Shown here piece after piece: positions 51,301-60,300 of a stretch of DNA of 64,000 bases. This DNA is from Tritrichomonas foetus (Eukaryota > Parabasalia > Tritrichomonadida > Tritrichomonadidae). How positions within the stretch are numbered: the first letter of the stretch is position 1; each line of letters starts with the position of its first letter. Position numbers and translations under genes: made by a program. The stretch is from contig MLAK01000176.1 in NCBI GenBank assembly GCA_001839685.1, positions 1 through 64,000 on the forward strand, given 5' to 3'. The notes beneath the pieces were generated by a model. The model was not told the DNA's origin, did not search any database, and worked only from the letters and a program-made list of their open reading frames with translations.

Positions 51301-54300
51301 AACAACTAATTGATCGATTGATTTCCCACCCATTCGAGATGTAAGTTCGACACATAGAGGAAGTAATTCTGGAAATGCTATTAAATTTGACAAACAGTAG
51401 CTTAATAAATCATTGGAGTAAACATAATTTTTGATAACAACAATAATTGTTTCAATGAATGTAGTTAAAAAGTCTGAAGAAACTAAATTTTGTCTTCGAA
51501 AACTAAGGATAATATTAAGGGCTAAAACATGAACTTTTGTATAATTAATCTGCAAAAGAGCGATAAGATATCGAATCATTTCCATTGATTCACATACAAA
51601 TTTAAAATTAGAACCGCCATTATCTATTAAATCAACTAATAGAGTTAATAAATCAATCATTTGTTCTTCTTCTTGACTACTTATGCAATGAGATATGATT
51701 GAAACAAATTCTTGAAGAATTAGTCCATCTTCGGCATATTTTAGTAATATATTTCGAAGTTTTTGCCGACATTGTGCTATATGAAAATTGTTTGATCTTT
51801 TCTTTCCAAAAATTTTATTTTCTGTAGGTTTGTACCAATAATACATTCTCATTATGGATAATATGTATGGAAATGGATAGATATCTTTTGATAATCCTAA
51901 AAAATATGGAAGCAGTGTTTGTTCCCAATGTTTGAGAATTCTTAGGTGCAAATCATTATCAATGATACACAGAATATCAAAATTAATAAGTAAAGATTGG
52001 AATATATGGCGCTGAAGTTCAACACAATTAATTGATGCCAATAAATTATAAAATTTGATATAAATTTTATATGAAAACTGTTGAATCCAATATTTTTTAA
52101 TTAAATATACAAAAATATCAAATCCATTTGATTGACAGAACTGTAATTGAACATCACTTGAATATCTTAATATCACAGAAAACAAGCTTAAGACTTCATC
52201 CAAATGATCATTATATAATGAGCCATTTAAGAATCTCATATTCAACATATCCATCTTAATACATGGTGTAATATTGTCCTTCATATTTGGTGATTGTTTA
52301 GATGATGTAGTTGGTTTATAAAGTAATGGAAGTAATGAATTTATTGAACACTCATCAAAAAGGGTTTTCAGAAAAATTACTTTAGAAGGTATACCATGTT
52401 TACCAAATGTTAAGTAATAATCATATGGTGATATAGAAAAATTAGTACCATGATTTGAGATACCACATTCGAATACTGATCTTAATTGATCACTATTTAG
52501 AAGTGGGAATAAACCTGTAGCAGCAATTTTACATGGATTACATGTATCTGGAATTTCTCCACCACCAATTGAATAATTTATTTTAGAAGTAGGAGTTACT
52601 TCAAAAACTAATTGTGAAACATTGAAAAAGCCTGAATCTTCACAATTGATTTTAAAATTAAACCCAATATTGTTTTTGGATAATATTATACCAACAGAAA
52701 AGAAAAACCATTGAGATAATGGCATTTTAACAGCCATTTTTCCTTTAACCTCACGTGATGTGTCATCAGAAATACCAAATGCAATGTCACCAGAAAGCAT
52801 CACTTTGACTAAAAAATCATTATTGGAAATTAAAGTAAAAATAACAGGTTGATACTCAGTTGGATTTTGCTCTATATAAAGCCAACTAGTAAATGTAAAT
52901 CCTTTTTCAATTTTATCAAAAACAGTCTGGAGTGATTTTATTTCCTTTCCATTTAATAGGAAATATTTTATTGGTTCTTTATTTGCATCTTCCACAATTT
53001 GTTGTAAAGTTTCAATATAAAGGGGAAGATAATTTGATAAATAATATGTGCCTTCTTTGTTTATAGGAGACAATAAGGATATAAATCGGAAAACAGTTTT
53101 ACTATCAGAAAAATACCTGGTTAGAAATCCAAATAAAGATAATAGAGATTGTATATTGTCTTGATTTCCACTTTGATGATTAGATTTTTCTAAACATGAA
53201 ATAATAAAAAGATCCAATTTAATATTTGATAATATTTCAATATTTTTGGCTGAAAAACGGCACAAAGAAAAAAAGAGATTAATAACATCAGAAAAACGAA
53301 CACTATTCGAATAAATCCGGATCATTAATTTCGCTACTTCTGGCTGTTGAATTATAAACGCAGAGGAAATTGTAGAGAAGCATTCACCTGCCATCAATTG
53401 GACAAAGTTTACATATAAAGAATTTAAAAAATCCATATCATTGAAAATCTGGAAAATATATGCTATTGATTCAGTTTCAGAAGATGTAACAGTAAAAAAT
53501 GATGACATTGACGATAAAAATGTGAGTGATGATCGAACACATTCTTTTGATAAGAGATTATTTCCCATTTTGGAAAAATGCTTACATAATAAAAGACAAT
53601 TTGATTTGATTTTCTCTGCTTTAAATTTGATTTGATACGCAGATAGAAAGTTAATGGAATTAAGTACATCAGTTAACAATTTCAAAGATTTTTTCTTTGG
53701 CAACTGGGAAATTAATTTATATATTATTTTGGATAAACTTTTCATTAAACACTTTATTCTAGTTGTGTTTGAATTTAGGCTTTGGATAGCATATTGTGAA
53801 TATGTCTGAATTACAAAAGTTTCATTGACAGGCTCAAACATTAAAGATAAAAATATTGAAGTTGTCTCTGTATTTTGAAAAAATAAACATAATAAATCTT
53901 GATGACCACCCATAAATAAAAACAATAAAAATAGGTTTGATCTTGCAATTAAAATTGCTTGTTGATCATATTGATCTTTCTCTATCGAATAATAATGAAT
54001 GTTCTGATATACTTTTCCTGCACGAAGACGAATGGTCACAATTTCTGGCTCATTAACCATTTTTTTAATGAAAATATCAGAAAAGTTCATTAATCTTTCA
54101 ACTATTTCCGAAAATAATAATGGAAATTTAATCATTGAATCAAGAACTTTTGCCATTAACATATCTGTTGTATCAAAAAGCAAAATTTCGATGGCATAAT
54201 GTCGTAACGTGTTGAACTTTTCATAATACAAATGAATTGGATCATCATGTATGGTAATTCCAGGAGAAAAAAGGGGACTTTGATACATTTTTATTCCAAG

Positions 54301-55377
54301 AGATATTGGAATATTATATTTAGATATTCTTTTGCAAAAAAATAGAAGTGCAGCATAGGCATTTAAGTATCCTTCATCATATTCAAGAGCATTGATTTCT
54401 ACTATAAAAGTATTTAAGAAGGCTAAAGCTAATTGAGTGTTTTCTCGAATACATTTAATAAATAAACTTACGTTTTCAGAAGTTGAACTGAAATAATTTG
54501 TTAAAATATCAGGTGATGAAAAGTGAGCAGAAACATTTACTAAACCTTTTGAGAATGTAATAGCCTTTGAAAAAGAGAAATTAACTGTAGGGTTTAAAAA
54601 GCACTCAGGAATTTCAAAGAATTCTTCATTTAATGATATAAAAGAATTTATGGATGTCGTTTTAATTGTGGTGATTAAATTGTTGATGATGGAGAAAATG
54701 ATTGTATTGGTCTTAATTTGGGAAATATTATTTGACAATACACTAAATAAATGAAAGGCTGGAGGTTGAACTTGAATAATATAATTCGATAATTGATTTA
54801 TAATATTTTCTGCAGATCTTTCTTGAATTATTGACGGATTTTGAATTGCTATAAATGCTACAGCTGCCAAAAATTGTGAAAAATAAGAATCTGTTGATTG
54901 TTCTCCTCTTGAAACCAACCTTGTGACAAAAAGTTCAATGAATTGAACTGATTTTGTTTTTAATACAAAATCAGTGACTAATGCAAGAGGAGGAAGATCG
55001 ATTTCTTCTTTTGTATCAGAAATTGCAATATCAATAGCGAAAGTAAATAAAGTTGCTGCAAAATGAGCATATTGGGAATTTAGTGAATATTTCAAGGAAA
55101 TAAGTAATGGACTAATTGCTTGTATTTCTTTTTCTTTTTCTCCAATTACAACCCAAGCAATAAATGAAATTAAAGCAATTAAGCTTAAGTAATTAATGAC
55201 ACATTCATCTTTGTAGATATTATTATCTGATTCATCCACAAATAAAGAATTATTATATTTTTCCAAAAAATCTGGCAAGTATGGTATTTCGATAGGAATT
55301 GTATCCAAAGCATCTGATATCGAACTTCCCATACTCAGTTTCTCAATAAGTGAATCAATCTGATTCGTCGTTAACAA
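48343..55377 (-). CDS. BEACH/WD40 giant protein with truncated BEACH core
   Basis: About 2344 residues from a TTG at 55377; the first in-frame ATG is at 55332. The frame stays open upstream to 55530 with protein-like sequence (AFPPSLFGKLLKLKVPAIPK), so the true N-terminus is longer than either. A long helical solenoid fills the first 1650 residues, interrupted by a LamG-like beta domain near 830-1000. A PH-BEACH module starts near 1670 (GWERLWYFVSSDRAPW). The BEACH opening follows near 1840 (QTELWANRKLSNYEYLLFLNNISGRSFNDFDNYPIFPW). After that the usual FRDLSKPIG and GSHYSNAAG core is not seen; the sequence passes to WD40-like repeats (about 2020-2344). BEACH proteins act in membrane traffic and lysosome or contractile vacuole biology. 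Confidence 0.75.
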   Translation of the reverse strand: MLTTNQIDSLIEKLSMGSSISDALDTIPIEIPYLPDFLEKYNNSLFVDESDNNIYKDECVINYLSLIALISFIAWVVIGEKEKEIQAISPLLISLKYSLNSQYAHFAATLFTFAIDIAISDTKEEIDLPPLALVTDFVLKTKSVQFIELFVTRLVSRGEQSTDSYFSQFLAAVAFIAIQNPSIIQERSAENIINQLSNYIIQVQPPAFHLFSVLSNNISQIKTNTIIFSIINNLITTIKTTSINSFISLNEEFFEIPECFLNPTVNFSFSKAITFSKGLVNVSAHFSSPDILTNYFSSTSENVSLFIKCIRENTQLALAFLNTFIVEINALEYDEGYLNAYAALLFFCKRISKYNIPISLGIKMYQSPLFSPGITIHDDPIHLYYEKFNTLRHYAIEILLFDTTDMLMAKVLDSMIKFPLLFSEIVERLMNFSDIFIKKMVNEPEIVTIRLRAGKVYQNIHYYSIEKDQYDQQAILIARSNLFLLFLFMGGHQDLLCLFFQNTETTSIFLSLMFEPVNETFVIQTYSQYAIQSLNSNTTRIKCLMKSLSKIIYKLISQLPKKKSLKLLTDVLNSINFLSAYQIKFKAEKIKSNCLLLCKHFSKMGNNLLSKECVRSSLTFLSSMSSFFTVTSSETESIAYIFQIFNDMDFLNSLYVNFVQLMAGECFSTISSAFIIQQPEVAKLMIRIYSNSVRFSDVINLFFSLCRFSAKNIEILSNIKLDLFIISCLEKSNHQSGNQDNIQSLLSLFGFLTRYFSDSKTVFRFISLLSPINKEGTYYLSNYLPLYIETLQQIVEDANKEPIKYFLLNGKEIKSLQTVFDKIEKGFTFTSWLYIEQNPTEYQPVIFTLISNNDFLVKVMLSGDIAFGISDDTSREVKGKMAVKMPLSQWFFFSVGIILSKNNIGFNFKINCEDSGFFNVSQLVFEVTPTSKINYSIGGGEIPDTCNPCKIAATGLFPLLNSDQLRSVFECGISNHGTNFSISPYDYYLTFGKHGIPSKVIFLKTLFDECSINSLLPLLYKPTTSSKQSPNMKDNITPCIKMDMLNMRFLNGSLYNDHLDEVLSLFSVILRYSSDVQLQFCQSNGFDIFVYLIKKYWIQQFSYKIYIKFYNLLASINCVELQRHIFQSLLINFDILCIIDNDLHLRILKHWEQTLLPYFLGLSKDIYPFPYILSIMRMYYWYKPTENKIFGKKRSNNFHIAQCRQKLRNILLKYAEDGLILQEFVSIISHCISSQEEEQMIDLLTLLVDLIDNGGSNFKFVCESMEMIRYLIALLQINYTKVHVLALNIILSFRRQNLVSSDFLTTFIETIIVVIKNYVYSNDLLSYCLSNLIAFPELLPLCVELTSRMGGKSIDQLVVRLNDKSGIFWPIILLKSSNEKQQFAIMKFLSGMPENIWDDTFLIFPYLFPQDSETYRSIFLQSIANSIIDKTLIATPDVIDSFFNIVEFYILFRPSFYKNLSIKKMLHQYYNELLDSEMIDNNFQFKEWNEKMVNIKQPHPSYRFGLRFNDKGEWLDSTLAQNCVAIFLENTAIKHMQLILILILYLYRTSEKNVFQNLSSIHLTERERQENYNGIQLIIYSTMMAERRQFFTEKLNPDPAVFDSIYLGIATLIDQPSFFNKLNDIHNILQNKAYKRQSMAFSLSKIDINKLCIKAVQQDIAFEQKRSKKHQIMKDGWERLWYFVSSDRAPWRSMRGNFEYMRDTNATFGFVPTKFALIEQIQIPESTSYRSPRVILDIPCTVIFPTESFISQFELTKELILLRFQKLRSFSIPISSITNIFMRSKFSLQIFTLTGATVLINFELGVSSVLEVLEKLQIRNLEMFQKCDFSAFFSAQKQTELWANRKLSNYEYLLFLNNISGRSFNDFDNYPIFPWISSPITGEKRNLSSTIYESHVKYTYFPMNKTIASIYHNCIEGPIDFLNNAEHCEKYETTPDYYSIGELTSPIKVYELRKQLESKETSEKLHLWITLIWSSQNSSGISPLFSGIHIKRNNCQINMSNSKIVNSKSSKNTLYEKEKSSIWREKGSHNVRKHISSLNGNIITYNPEINETVVSAIIQEAAPKEYGIVLLTKEGSIYDCFVASSRFTINKRNFNGITPFSHATSIDSFGYFAISYKGNSKVTIIKQTNFIELDGINSMTCMAADGPFLAIGNRNSGIVTFFDAWPLASSFVYRDEICSLALSTAFHVIVSGVLDSAVVICSLVTGTIVKAINISPLIPRKIVISPSWGFINIFCTEIQPGRVKNYILIVSINGELIKKFEIDFMVDKMYCWKSYDCFDYIALTSDDGNIFVAENFYIEKMKKLFEGNIPIISLYFSNETETMTIVRENGSIVIHPILNVNDFS

Positions 55378-55530
55378 TTGAGATGGAAAAATAAAATTTC
55401 TAGCTTTCTCATCAAATTCAATGTCTAGTATTTCGAATTTTGGTATTGCTGGTACTTTTAGTTTGAGAAGCTTGCCGAAAAGTGAAGGAGGAAATGCGAT
55501 ATTTATTGATTGGATGAGATTTTTACCATA

Positions 55531-56045
55531 TCACTCTCAAAATTGAATATATACATCATCTGACAAGCAATGTTTACAAATTTTCTTTGAACAGGTTAAA
55601 GTTTCTTTAACATGACAAAAAAAAGGCCAATTTCTTGCCATATTAGAAATCAATTAACACAAACGTTTTCTACTCATTGAAAACACATGACTATATTTTC
55701 ATAACAATTGATGTTGTCCAAATATACAAATAAAAAAATATCATGTTGATCTATTTAGTCAATTTAAATCATGACATTGATGAATCACATCATGACATTG
55801 ATAAATCACATCATGACATTGATAAATCACATCAGGACATGCTAGAAATATTTATCGAATGTATTAATAAATGAAAATAAAGAATTTGAATATTTTTAAA
55901 AAAATAGTCTTTATTAGAAAGTCTAAGAATATTTCATTGATAGTCTTGCGTTTTTTCACGAGAATAATTAAACAGTTAATTGAATCTACAAACATTAGAA
56001 AAGAATCAAAAATATAACACATGCGTTAGGCAGAAAAAAATAAAT
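55531..56045. other. Intergenic region with 21-bp direct repeats
   Basis: AT-rich spacer between two minus-strand genes, holding three copies of a 21-bp repeat (listed separately). No other feature recognised. Confidence 0.5.
55768..55840. repeat. 21-bp direct repeat, 3.5 copies
   Basis: ATCATGACATTGATRAATCAC repeats at 55768-55788, 55789-55809 and 55810-55830, followed by a 10-base partial copy with one change (55831-55840). The second and third copies are identical. It lies upstream of the BEACH gene and downstream of the UBX gene. Confidence 0.95.
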
Positions 56046-57035
56046 TCATTCTTCTTCTTCAACATGAATAATAAAATTCTTTTCTGGACAAACATCACAT
56101 AATTTTTGTCCATTTTCACGAATTTGAAATTGTGGAAATCCTGTAATTAAAATGAACTTCCTTGGAAACATGAATTTCCTGACAAACACAAAAAGAAGAT
56201 CAACTGAAGATTCTCTTGGGAATTTGTGAATTCTTGCAAGATTATCTGGAAATTGAAAGCGTATCGTCGCAACATTTGTGAGGTTATCTGTCTGGGGTAA
56301 CTGACCAAATTGCTCTTCAATTAAAATTCGTTCATTTTCTTCTTGTTGGACAGCCTGTTGTTGCTGCTGTTCTTCTTCTTGTCTTCTTCGATCATTTTCA
56401 GCGTCTTGCAAAAGTGCGTCGTTAAACTCATTATTTTGCTCTTCAACGATTTCTGTGTCTGGATTTCGTTCATGAAGTTCAACGCGCATTGAAGACAGTA
56501 ACGTATTTTCGCCGACTCGACCTTCATATTTCACGAAAATTTTCGATTCCCATAGTGAACTTCCCTTTGGCCTGATTATTGCGATTAGCGGCATTCGTTT
56601 GAATTCGAAATGAGAGGCGACGGACCAGCCTTCGGGCCAGGTGACGTCCAGCGGTAAGAAGACGAAGTTTTCGCGAATTTCTGAGGCAATTGATGGCTTT
56701 TGGAGGAGATTACAAATACTTGTCGTAAGCGGGTTATTAATGCAATATATGAATAGAAAAAGCGATCGATGGAGGTTCTTAGCATCAACAACGGCTTCGT
56801 CGACAGGGCCGGGGTGCGAATCGAACGGGAAAGAAAATGGGATTCGATTATTGGAAAAATTATAAACTTCGGTATTGTATGGAGCATTTCCATGTGTGAA
56901 GTGATGTGAAAGGCGCTTAAAAAAATTGCAGAAGGTCATTGGCGGTTCGTAGATAAGCTGCTGTTCATCCATTTTCGTGTAACTTCTAAATTTTTGATTA
57001 ACTCTGTCAAACTTTTTCAATGAATTATCTATCAT
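56046..57035 (-). CDS. UAS-UBX domain protein (FAF1/UBXD8-like)
   Basis: A 329-residue protein with an ATG at 57035 and a second in-frame ATG at residue 22. Residues about 50-185 form a thioredoxin-like UAS domain (RSLFLFIYCINNPLTTSICN, FLPLDVTWPEGWSVASHF, MPLIAIIRP). A Glu/Gln-rich coiled coil follows (residues about 205-245, including a run of Gln). The C-terminal 80 residues are a UBX domain, with VATIRFQFPDNLARIHKFPRESSVDLLFVFVR and the ITGFPQFQI, LCDV and FIIHVEEE strands. UBX proteins of this type recruit p97/Cdc48 to ubiquitylated clients. The FPR loop (here KFPRES) that contacts p97 is in place. Confidence 0.85.
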   Translation of the reverse strand: MIDNSLKKFDRVNQKFRSYTKMDEQQLIYEPPMTFCNFFKRLSHHFTHGNAPYNTEVYNFSNNRIPFSFPFDSHPGPVDEAVVDAKNLHRSLFLFIYCINNPLTTSICNLLQKPSIASEIRENFVFLPLDVTWPEGWSVASHFEFKRMPLIAIIRPKGSSLWESKIFVKYEGRVGENTLLSSMRVELHERNPDTEIVEEQNNEFNDALLQDAENDRRRQEEEQQQQQAVQQEENERILIEEQFGQLPQTDNLTNVATIRFQFPDNLARIHKFPRESSVDLLFVFVRKFMFPRKFILITGFPQFQIRENGQKLCDVCPEKNFIIHVEEEE

Positions 57036-57382
57036 ATTTTTTTCAAAATGATTCGCAACTTTTTAAAAAAGAATGATAACTTTTTCATCCTTATCACTGT
57101 TTTGAAAAAGTTGATAGATATATTAGAAAGTTCAAAAGTATCGAATCCAACAACATTTTTATCGCTTGTGCATTCGCTTGGATGACCGAAAAAATAGTGT
57201 TATCTTTTTATTTATATCAGAAAGTTCATTTGAACCTTTGAATAGAATCAAAAATAAACAAATAAATGAAAAAAGTGAATTGAAATTAATTTGATAGATA
57301 AAAACAAATTTAGTATGTTACGCACAGTTATTATGATAATAAGTATATACTAATTCGAGTTATTATGATAAAAAGCATATAC
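57036..57382. other. Spacer with AACTTTTT elements
   Basis: A 347-base spacer between two minus-strand genes. Upstream of the UBX gene it holds CAACTTTTT (57056-57064), TAACTTTTTC (57077-57086) and GAAAAAGTTG (57104-57113), plus TCATT at 57047-57051 on the coding strand. No gene recognised. Confidence 0.5.
57047..57051 (-). promoter_or_regulatory. Candidate Inr (TCATT)
   Basis: TCATT on the coding strand 12 bases before the UBX gene ATG, matching the trichomonad initiator. Sequence match only. Confidence 0.35.
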
Positions 57383-60300
57383 TTATTCGAATTCTTCCTC
57401 TATAATTTCACAGAATCTATGAGACGGTTTTGACACTTTTGCGATATAATCTTTAAACTCTTGATTCACACTCACTGTAAAAACAGCTTTACCAATTCCA
57501 ATACATGATGCTTTTCTTATAATGTGAAGTGCGCGCTTTTCATCTTGAGCTAATCCAAAGCCACCAACTGCGAGTAAATAGCCCATTCGTTCAAGTGATA
57601 TATGAATACCTAAAGCAGAAGCAGCATTGTAGTAATCAAAGGCTTTTTGATAATTTTTTTTTAATTTTTCACCTTCTTCGTACAAAAGGGCAAGTAAGTA
57701 AGCAGCTCGTCCGTTTGATCGTGCAACAACCATTAAAAGATGTTTTGCTTCATGCATTTCACCAAGTTCAATGAGTTCTTTTGCACGACGAAACATTAAA
57801 TAACGATCACCTAAATCAGCACCCATTTTTACATAATATGAAACAGTTTGTGAATCTTTTCCATCATTAATTTTAACAAGAAGACGAGCTGCTTCAGTAC
57901 AGCCTTGGTTAGCAGACATTTCTAAATAATGTATTGCAATTTGATCGTCGGGATTTTGGGCGATAAGCTCTTTGGCATAGGAAAACTGAAGATATGGATC
58001 ACCAGTTTTGTCTGCACTTTCATGGAGATAGTACAAACCTCTTTCAATATCGTCAATAGAAGTTTCTTCATTTTTATAATTAAATTCCCCATTTTCTGTA
58101 TAATTAAAATTATCATTTAATTGAGTATCTATTGATTGAATATCGTTTGAATGAATATCTGTTGATTGAATGTCACTTGATTGACTATAATATGATTGAT
58201 TATCACTTGATTGAATATCATTTAATATGTTAATTTCATTATCTTTATTTTTATATCTCTGGTTTTCAAACCCACCAGTTAGAGCGATTCCAGTATTATG
58301 CATCACATACGGATTTTGCACCAATTGTTTTGAGAAATTTTGTTTCATCAATTCCTTGAGATCATTTTTTTCAATTCCAGTAAATTTAATCTGTTTTGTA
58401 AAAATATGATTTCCATCAAACTTTACATCGTTTAAAGACAAACTATTTCCAGTCAAAGTCAAAATAATCTTCAGGATACTCGCTTCTCTACTTCCTTTAC
58501 TTTTCGCCAAATCCAAAATTCCAAAAGCAGAATCTATCATTCCCTTTTCAACAAGAATACTTGCTAACTTAATCATTGCCTCAATTGTTGAAATTTCATT
58601 TATTTCGGCATTTATCGCGTATCTAAAGCATTCAATAGCCAAATCCAAGTTTCGTGGCACATTTTCACAGCCTGAATAAATATGTCCAATAATTATTTGT
58701 GCTTGCCAATTTCCACGAATTGCCATATTCCTTAATTTTTCAATTGCTGCTTTTTTCTCGATATCATATAAAATATTGAAAGCAAGTTTTTTAATTTCTT
58801 CTGAAAAAAAGGGTGAAGACATGAAATGATTATCAGATATTCCTGAATTTAAAACGTGAATTAATCGGATAGCATTAGATTTTGCGGTAGGATGATGTAA
58901 TACATCAGCTGTTATGTATAAATTAATTGCGCGTGAAATATCTCGTTGCAAAACTCGACCGGTTTCGCATAATTCTGCGATTTTCATGAAAGCTTCGGGT
59001 TCTTTAGCAGATTTCGCTTCCCAAAGTAGCCGCAGAGCCTTTGATGGATTGGAATCAATGAGGGCCATGGCATGTAGGGCTTTTGCCTTTGGATTCCCAT
59101 ATTTGGCCGCTTGTTTGATATAATAAGATTTACTGTCAGGATTATTAGTAATGGTGGAAAGTGCAAGGAAGGCATCAGGATTGCCATATTTGGCCGATTC
59201 TTGAAGTAGGGCTTCAGCCATTTTGACATCTGTTGGAGATTTGCATTCAAGTAGAATTTGTCCCATTCGAAGATGAGCAAGACGTTTAGTATCATTTAAG
59301 GGAATCGATTTGGTATATAATAATGAAATTTTATTGTCAACATCTGCAAGAAAATCATCATCAAAATTATTAAAAAAATCATCATCATCAACATCATAAT
59401 CATAATAATCATAATCATAATCATCATCATCCACATTTTGATTTTTATTTGAATCATGATCTTTTTTACTGTTTATTCGAAGTGTTTTAAGGGATAATTG
59501 ATTCTTTTTCATATCATAAAGCTTAATTTGATCGTAAACTTTAGCTGCATTTAAGAAATACTTTTGATTTGTTTCTCCAGCTATTTCATAATATTCTGCG
59601 GCTTTTTTCAAATCTTTACCACAAACGATTCCATTTTCATAATATTTGGCAAGTCTTGAATAACAACTCATTACACCTTCTTGTTGTCCGGTTGAATAAG
59701 CACCAAAAGCTACAGGAAATTTTCCTTTCATATGATAAATATCGCCAATATATGTAAGAGCTTCAAAATCACCCAGTTTTAAAGATTCTTGAAACCAAAA
59801 TCTCGCTTTTTTTAAGTTATATATCTTTAATTTTTTGTTCATAAACAATTTAGCTAAAGATTGTGAAGCAAGTATTCGAATTTTCATTGATTCTTGTGTA
59901 TTATTTTCTTGTGAGAGGGCTAAAAGTAAAAATGCGAATCCTTCAGTAACATATTCAGGTGCATTCATATAAGACTTTACTAAATAATCACCATACTTAA
60001 ATTGGGCAGACATGTCACCGAGAAAAGAAGCTATTTGATAATAAAGTAAAGCTCGTTGAATATCAATTTCAACACCTTGACCATATGAATACCTTTCGCC
60101 AACAATATACATTGCACGCGATTCCCCATGCGATCCAGCAATCAAATATCTTTTCATTATTTCTCTTTCATCTATATTTAACTCTTTATGCTGATCATAT
60201 AGTTGAGCAATAGCAAGCATAGCACCACCATAACCTTGTTTAGCAGCAAGTTTATAATAATAAAGAGCTTCAGGAATATTATGTGGAATTCCCGCTCCCA

